A stretch of 8,262 nt of DNA from Pseudomonadota bacterium. Its GTDB lineage: Bacteria > Pseudomonadota > Gammaproteobacteria > Steroidobacterales > Woeseiaceae. The translations under genes were made by a program, and so were the position numbers. The stretch spans positions 1 to 8,262 of the forward strand of contig JADFGH010000090.1 of assembly GCA_022567775.1 (NCBI GenBank), written 5' to 3'. The notes under the pieces are model-generated. The model was given only the letters and a program-made list of their open reading frames with translations, had not been told where the DNA came from and did not search any database. Numbering within the stretch: position 1 is the stretch's first letter; every line of letters starts with the position of its first letter. Shown here in pieces: positions 4,131 through 8,262 of the stretch.

Positions 4131-5897
4131 ATGACCTCGATCTGGGGAGAGCTGAAGCAACGTAATGTCGTCCGGGTAGCAGTCGCCTATGCCATCGTCA
4201 GCTGGCTGATATTGCAGCTCACGGACGTGCTGGTGCCTTTGCTGAGCCTGCCTGAGTGGGTCGGCGGGTTCGTATTTCTCCTGCTCGTAATCGGCTTTCT
4301 GCTGGCGCTGCTTCTCTCCTGGGCCTACGAGCTGACGCCCGAGGGCATCAAGCTGGAAGGAGCTGTTGACCGCTCCGAGTCGAGCACCCCTGTCGCCGGC
4401 CGTAAACTCGACTTCTTCATCATTGCTGCGCTGTCCCTGGCGCTGGTCTTCGTAGTCATTGATCAATACGTGTTGGAGGAATCACCGCCCACTGCGGAGG
4501 TGTTTGAGAACTTGCGCTCCATCGCCGTATTGCCATTCGATAATCGCAGTGCAGAACAGGAGAACGCGGCGTTTTTTGCCGACGGGATTCACGATGAATT
4601 GCTGACCAGGCTGGCAAAGATTGCCGACCTAAAGGTCATTTCCCGAACCTCGGTGATGGAGTACCGGGATACGACAAAGAACATGCGCCAGATCGGCGCT
4701 GAACTCGGCGTTGGCAGCATCCTGGAGGGCGGCGTTCAGCGTGCGGGCGATAGGGTGCGCATCAACGTACAGCTAATTGATGCTCAGACTGACAAGCACC
4801 TCTGGGCAGATACCTACGAAAGAGAACTGAACACCACAAATATCTTTTCTATCCAAAGTGAAATTTCCATAGCGATTGCCAAAGCCCTGCGAGCGACGTT
4901 GACGCCGGACGAGCAGGAAAGACTGGCAGCTGTACCGACCGGGAGCATGCAGGCGCTGGAAGCGTATTTCCTCGGCAAGCAGCTAGTCAAGCGGCGGGGC
5001 ACAGAATCACTACTCGCATCAATGGATGACTTCCAGATTGCCATCGATCTTGATCCCGACTTTGCACTTGCATACTCAGGACTTGCGGAAGCCTGGCTGG
5101 AATTGCCCAATTACCAGCCAGGCACGGATTCAGCCCTGGTGCGATCCGAATCGGAGGCAGCTACTCACAAGGCTGTCTCGCTGGATCCGGATTCTCCGGC
5201 AGCGCTTGCTACGCTGGGCTGGCATCGCCTGCTGCACAATTTCGACTGGGTAGGCGCCGAAGAAGCATTTCGACACGCATTGGATGTCGCACCGACAAAT
5301 GTCAATGCTCTTCACTGGCTTTCACACTTATTGTCGTGGCAAGGAAAACACGAAGAAGCCATCGAATTTGCGGAACGGGCCGTCGAAGTCGATCCACTGT
5401 CGTCACTGATTCGCGCCAATCTCAGCTATATACAGGCGGATGCGAGAAACTGGGAGACTGCGTTTCGACTGAGGGACGAAATACTTAGCCGGGATGCATT
5501 GGCTCCTCCAGGGGCAGATTCATGGGTCGCCAGACTACGGGCTGAACGCGCTGAAGATGCGGCTGCGGCATTGATAGTCTGGGCTACCGCAACCGGGCGT
5601 AGCGTGCAGGCGGCTCAGGAAATGGGGGCTGAATTTATCCGATTTCAGCAAACCGGCGAACCTGTCCGGTTGTCAGATGATCTAATCGCCCGATTGGAAA
5701 TTGGACTATCCGACCTGCCGCAGATTTATGCATCAGTCGGCGATACCGAGAGTACAGTTGCAGCATTGCAACACGCATACCTTAGCCGCACCGGCGCTCG
5801 CAGCTTGCTCGCGATGAAAATCAACCCATCCTATGATTTCATCCGCGACGATTCTCGCTTTGTCGAGCTACTTGAGCAGATCGGGCTCGCTGACTGA
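4131..5897 (+). CDS. Membrane-anchored TolB-like/FlgO-type domain protein with TPR repeats
   Basis: The 588-residue protein has three predicted membrane segments at about 15-38, 45-67 and 91-109, with a basic N-terminus (KQRNVVR) that should stay in the cytoplasm. The rest of the protein is then placed in the periplasm. From residue 130 a TolB N-domain/FlgO-like module appears: SIAVLPFDNRS, FFADGIHDELLTRLA, LKVISRTSVMEYR, LGVGSILEGGVQR, VRINVQLIDA and KHLWADTYERE (near 222-231). Residues about 270-450 hold TPR-like helical pairs with DLDPDFALAYSGLAEAW, SLDPDSPAALATLGW, DVAPTNVNALHWLSHLL and EVDPLSSLIRANLSY. Relatives are often fused to adenylate cyclase or winged-helix domains; here a membrane anchor replaces them. 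No catalytic domain is seen, so a scaffold or envelope-assembly role is inferred. It appears monocistronic, with no gene within 190 bases on either side. Confidence 0.8.
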   Translation: MTSIWGELKQRNVVRVAVAYAIVSWLILQLTDVLVPLLSLPEWVGGFVFLLLVIGFLLALLLSWAYELTPEGIKLEGAVDRSESSTPVAGRKLDFFIIAALSLALVFVVIDQYVLEESPPTAEVFENLRSIAVLPFDNRSAEQENAAFFADGIHDELLTRLAKIADLKVISRTSVMEYRDTTKNMRQIGAELGVGSILEGGVQRAGDRVRINVQLIDAQTDKHLWADTYERELNTTNIFSIQSEISIAIAKALRATLTPDEQERLAAVPTGSMQALEAYFLGKQLVKRRGTESLLASMDDFQIAIDLDPDFALAYSGLAEAWLELPNYQPGTDSALVRSESEAATHKAVSLDPDSPAALATLGWHRLLHNFDWVGAEEAFRHALDVAPTNVNALHWLSHLLSWQGKHEEAIEFAERAVEVDPLSSLIRANLSYIQADARNWETAFRLRDEILSRDALAPPGADSWVARLRAERAEDAAAALIVWATATGRSVQAAQEMGAEFIRFQQTGEPVRLSDDLIARLEIGLSDLPQIYASVGDTESTVAALQHAYLSRTGARSLLAMKINPSYDFIRDDSRFVELLEQIGLAD

Positions 5898-5908
5898 TTT
5901 GGCCTTTC

Positions 5909-5936
5909 CCGGTGCCGGACTTGCAGGGGCCACCGG
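5909..5936. repeat. Stem-loop after the TolB-like/TPR gene
   Basis: CCGGTG (5909-5914) and CACCGG (5931-5936) pair perfectly, and the stem can lengthen by CC/GG past a one-base bulge. It starts 12 bases after the stop codon. There is no T-run, so it could be a 3'-end stabiliser or a weak terminator. Confidence 0.4.
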
Positions 5937-5968
5937 CTGGCAGGCAAACAAACTGGCACGCTGATTGA

Positions 5969-6013
5969 GTCCCAATGTCTCCTTTTGCTTGCAAAAGATG
6001 CACTATTTGGGAC
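5969..6013. repeat. Nested inverted repeats between genes
   Basis: An outer pair, GTCCCAA (5969-5975) with TTGGGAC (6007-6013), encloses an inner near-continuous palindrome, CTTTTGC-TT-GCAAAAG (5982-5997). Together they can form one two-tier hairpin with a small internal loop, or two stacked operator sites. It lies 75-120 bases upstream of the peptidase start, so an operator or 5'-leader structure for that gene is possible. Confidence 0.45.
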
Positions 6014-6087
6014 CCGTTCCCTGTTCAGTGGCCGGCTACCACGGCCTAATCGGGGTTCCCCTGTGATTAACCACGGACGAGGCGAAG

Positions 6088-6858
6088 ATGTTCAAGGCGA
6101 TACGCATAACGGTGCTGCTGTTGATCCTGTTCTTCGTCGCTGTCAGCAACTGGCTGACGCAGTCTCGCAGTACTGACTGGAACAACAGCCTGTGGGTAAA
6201 GATCTACCCCATAAACGGCGACGGCAGCAACGTCAGCGGCCGTTACATCGACCGCCTGAAGGCGGACAGCTTTGAACCAATCGAATCATTTGTAGCCCGG
6301 GAGATCGGCAAATACGGACATTCAATCGCGCGTCCGGTCCGCGTGGAACTGGGCGAGGAAATCAGGGAACAACCTCCGACTTTCGGTGATTCCCCGAGCG
6401 CGCTGGACATCATGCTGTGGAGCCTGAAGATGAGGTGGTGGGCAAACAGTGTCGCCGGGCCGCAGGATGATCCGGATCCCGACGTAAGAATATTCGTGCG
6501 CTATCACGCGCCCGCGGATCATTTTGCACTCGAAGACTCTGTCGGCATGCAAAAAGGCATGGTCGGCATCGTGAACGCCTATGCGGGACGACGGCAGGCT
6601 GGCACCAACAACGTGATTATCGCGCACGAATTTTTGCATACGCTGGGCGCGACCGATAAATATGATCCCTTGAACGGCATGCCGGATTTCCCGACTGGCT
6701 TTGCGGAACCCGGCAAACAACCGCGCTTTCCACAACGACTCGCGGAAATAATGGGTGGCCGCATCGCCATATCCCCGACGGATGCGATGGTCCCCAAGAG
6801 TCTCGACTACGTCACCATCGGGCCACAGACTGCCGAGGAGATTCGTCTCGTCAAGTAA
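6088..6858 (+). CDS. Membrane-anchored metzincin-like zinc metallopeptidase, uncharacterised
   Basis: The 256-residue protein starts with a hydrophobic segment (residues about 6-24, ITVLLLILFFVAVSNWL) that serves as a signal anchor, so the bulk should be periplasmic. The catalytic motif H180-E-F-L-H184-T-L-G-A-T-D190 fits HExxHxxGxxD: two His ligands, the general base Glu, the turn Gly, and Asp as third zinc ligand in place of the metzincin His. Met222 in AEIMGGRIA, 32 residues later, is a good candidate for the metzincin Met-turn. An uncommon conserved-looking stretch, DKYDPLNGMPDFP, follows the motif. GAGG about 7 bases before the ATG supports this start. The ABC ATPase gene follows closely. 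I do not recognise a named family, and the substrate is unknown. Confidence 0.75.
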   Translation: MFKAIRITVLLLILFFVAVSNWLTQSRSTDWNNSLWVKIYPINGDGSNVSGRYIDRLKADSFEPIESFVAREIGKYGHSIARPVRVELGEEIREQPPTFGDSPSALDIMLWSLKMRWWANSVAGPQDDPDPDVRIFVRYHAPADHFALEDSVGMQKGMVGIVNAYAGRRQAGTNNVIIAHEFLHTLGATDKYDPLNGMPDFPTGFAEPGKQPRFPQRLAEIMGGRIAISPTDAMVPKSLDYVTIGPQTAEEIRLVK

Positions 6859-6912
6859 ACTTTGCTGGTGAAATACGCGGGCCAGATGCGACGTCTCTGC
6901 TACCCTGCCCTG

Positions 6913-7695
6913 ATGACTGAAACCGCTAATTCGGGCCTGACCTGCACCAGGGTCTCAATCTCTGTACCTGGCCGGACACTGGTCGAAAATCTCGACCTGG
7001 AGATTCACGCCGGGGATGTCCTGGCCGTACTGGGCCCGAATGGCGTCGGAAAATCCCTGACTTTGCACACTCTTGCCGGACTGAGAGCTGCGGATGGCGG
7101 CGTCGCTACACTGGATGGACGGTCCGTGACCGAGTTATCGCGACAACAGATAGCGACTCGTCTCGCCCTGTTGCCGCAATACGTCGAGGATGTTTTTCCG
7201 GCCTCTGTGTTCGACACCGTCATGATCGGCCGGCATCCGCATATTCCGCGATTCCAGTGGGAAACGGAGCGGGACCGGACTATTGCGGAGGAATCGCTCA
7301 GGCTTGTTGATCTTGGCGACATGCCGCAACGGGATATCGCAACGCTATCGGGTGGCGAGCGCAGACGGCTTGCCATTGCGCAGGTGCTGACGCAGTCACC
7401 CGATATTTACCTGCTGGATGAGCCGACCAATCACCTCGATCCGCAACACCAGCTCGATGTCCTGCGTATTTTCAGGGACAAAGCCAGTTCCGGGGCGGCC
7501 GTCGTTGCCAGTTTGCATGACATCAATCTTGCCGCGCGCTTTGCGGACCGGTGCCTGCTCCTTTATGGCGATGGGCGCTGGGAACTGGACGAAACGAATA
7601 CTATTTTGACGGAGAAACGGCTGACCGAGCTTTATGCCACGACCATGGAAACAGTCGCCTGGCGAAATACCAGGCTATTCGTGGCTGCCGGCTAG
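6913..7695 (+). CDS. ABC transporter ATP-binding protein, FecE/BtuD type
   Basis: This is a cytosolic ATPase subunit of an importer of the iron-siderophore, haem or vitamin B12 class. Counting from ATG 6913 (260 residues), Walker A is GPNGVGKS (41-48), the Q-loop LPQ (87-89), the signature LSGGERRR (145-152), Walker B YLLDE ending at 169-170, the D-loop NHLD, and the H-loop His is 202 (SLHD). All catalytic residues are intact. The segment TVMIGRHPH is typical of FecE/BtuD/HmuV proteins. The frame stays open upstream to TTG 6862 and contains ATG 6886, but family alignment begins with LTCTRVSI, so 6913 fits best despite no clear ribosome site. No permease or binding protein is in the window, so substrate cannot be assigned. 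It lies 54 bases after the peptidase, in the same direction. Confidence 0.9.
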   Translation: MTETANSGLTCTRVSISVPGRTLVENLDLEIHAGDVLAVLGPNGVGKSLTLHTLAGLRAADGGVATLDGRSVTELSRQQIATRLALLPQYVEDVFPASVFDTVMIGRHPHIPRFQWETERDRTIAEESLRLVDLGDMPQRDIATLSGGERRRLAIAQVLTQSPDIYLLDEPTNHLDPQHQLDVLRIFRDKASSGAAVVASLHDINLAARFADRCLLLYGDGRWELDETNTILTEKRLTELYATTMETVAWRNTRLFVAAG

Positions 7696-7769
7696 CGGAA
7701 CGACTGCCGCCGGATTGCCGCCAAATTGTGACTCCGTGAATGCGGCGACCTGGTAAATCTGTCATTGCA

Positions 7770-8262
7770 TCAATCGACGAAGCCCTTGAGATGTTCGAGA
7801 TATTGCTTGTGAAGACCGGGATTTGCGGCAAGCACCGATCGTGTATTCAGTCCCGGCTGCGCACCGTTCAGATCGGTAAACCTGCCGCCGGCCTCCTCGA
7901 CAATAACGGCAAGTGCCGCAATATCGAGAATGTTGACGTCTGACTCGATAACCGCCTCGATTTTCCCGGCGGCCAGCAAGTGGTAGTGATAAAAGTCACC
8001 ATAACCCCGGATGCGGTAGGCCTTCGCAACCAGCTCGCCGAAGCGTGGCCAGCCATCGCTCATGGCAAGCGACTTGAGATTGCCGGTGGATATTGCGGCA
8101 CGCTCCGGATCATCGATATCGCTGACGCGGAGACGTTCTCCGTTCAGCCAGGCGCCGCAGCCGACTTCCGCCCAGGCCAGTTCGTCAAACATCGTGCCGC
8201 ATGACACACCGAGTACCAGTTCACCATCGCGCATCAGGGCGATCTGCGTGGAAAAAAACGGA
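7770..8262 (-). CDS. Inositol monophosphatase family protein (HisN-like), C-terminal part
   Basis: The minus-strand frame enters from the right edge (PFFSTQIALM...) and ends at the stop 7770-7772, giving about 163 residues. GCGAWLNGERLRVSD is the usual IMPase segment after the first metal motif. GYGDFYHYHLLAAGKIEAVIE and NILDIAALAVIVEEAGGRFTDLNG form the second signature, where Asp is the metal ligand. The Trp that commonly precedes this Asp is Leu here. The family hydrolyses phosphomonoesters such as inositol phosphate, histidinol phosphate or 3'-phosphoadenosine 5'-phosphate with Mg2+. The EEAGGRFTD wording recalls bacterial histidinol phosphatases (HisN), but the N-terminal catalytic DPIDGT motif is outside the window. 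It is convergent with the ABC ATPase, with 74 bases between the stops and no clear terminator. Confidence 0.85.
   Translation of the reverse strand, partial: PFFSTQIALMRDGELVLGVSCGTMFDELAWAEVGCGAWLNGERLRVSDIDDPERAAISTGNLKSLAMSDGWPRFGELVAKAYRIRGYGDFYHYHLLAAGKIEAVIESDVNILDIAALAVIVEEAGGRFTDLNGAQPGLNTRSVLAANPGLHKQYLEHLKGFVD

Noticed and set aside
5953..5968. Second sigma-54-like site, TGGCACGCTGATTGAG
   Set aside because: The -12 element reads TTGAG instead of TTGCW, losing the essential C.
1..8262. CRISPR array, tRNA, rRNA, insertion sequence or phage genes
   Set aside because: No spaced direct repeats, no tRNA cloverleaf, no rRNA-like sequence and no transposase or phage protein motifs were seen.

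Overview
The window looks like an 8.3 kb piece of a gammaproteobacterial chromosome, probably from environmental or metagenomic DNA. Protein style supports this: a PdxH pyridoxamine-phosphate oxidase, a CPXCG cysteine-rich mini-protein, a membrane-anchored TolB-like/TPR protein of a type common in marine Gammaproteobacteria, and a FecE/BtuD-type ABC ATPase. I cannot name a genus. Coding DNA is moderately GC-rich. The exceptions are the first ~290 bases (about 65% GC by hand count) and an AT-rich island around 3500-3860 (about 37% GC over 3601-3840).

Left part (1-3408). The left edge holds the C-terminal part of a cupredoxin (type-1 copper protein) on the minus strand. It stops abruptly near 290-300, where the C-terminal end of a gamma-glutamyltransferase begins on the plus strand. 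Both lack their N-termini and GC content steps at the same point, so this is a rearrangement breakpoint or an assembly chimera. The GGT tail overlaps pdxH (ATGA). It is followed closely by a CPXCG protein and an exported beta-propeller/amidohydrolase fusion whose metal ligands appear to be missing. These genes form one tightly packed plus-strand transcription unit.

Middle (3409-4130). This 720-base gap has no convincing protein gene but is rich in signals. It holds a 12-bp inverted repeat, an 8-bp operator-like inverted repeat, and a full-consensus sigma-54 promoter overlapped by a good sigma-70-like promoter. These are followed by about 200 bases of untranslatable sequence containing nine consecutive A-A-N triplets (an Hfq distal-face type site), ending in a strong intrinsic terminator. 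I read this as an undescribed sigma-54-dependent small RNA gene, the most interesting item in the window. A REP-like fragment follows the terminator.

Right part (4131-8262). A three-TM TolB-like/TPR protein is followed by a 190-base gap with nested palindromes. Next come an uncharacterised membrane-anchored metzincin-like zinc peptidase (HEFLHTLGATD) and, close behind, an ABC-transporter ATPase without partner genes in view. Convergent to these, running off the right edge, is the C-terminal part of an inositol-monophosphatase-family enzyme on the minus strand.
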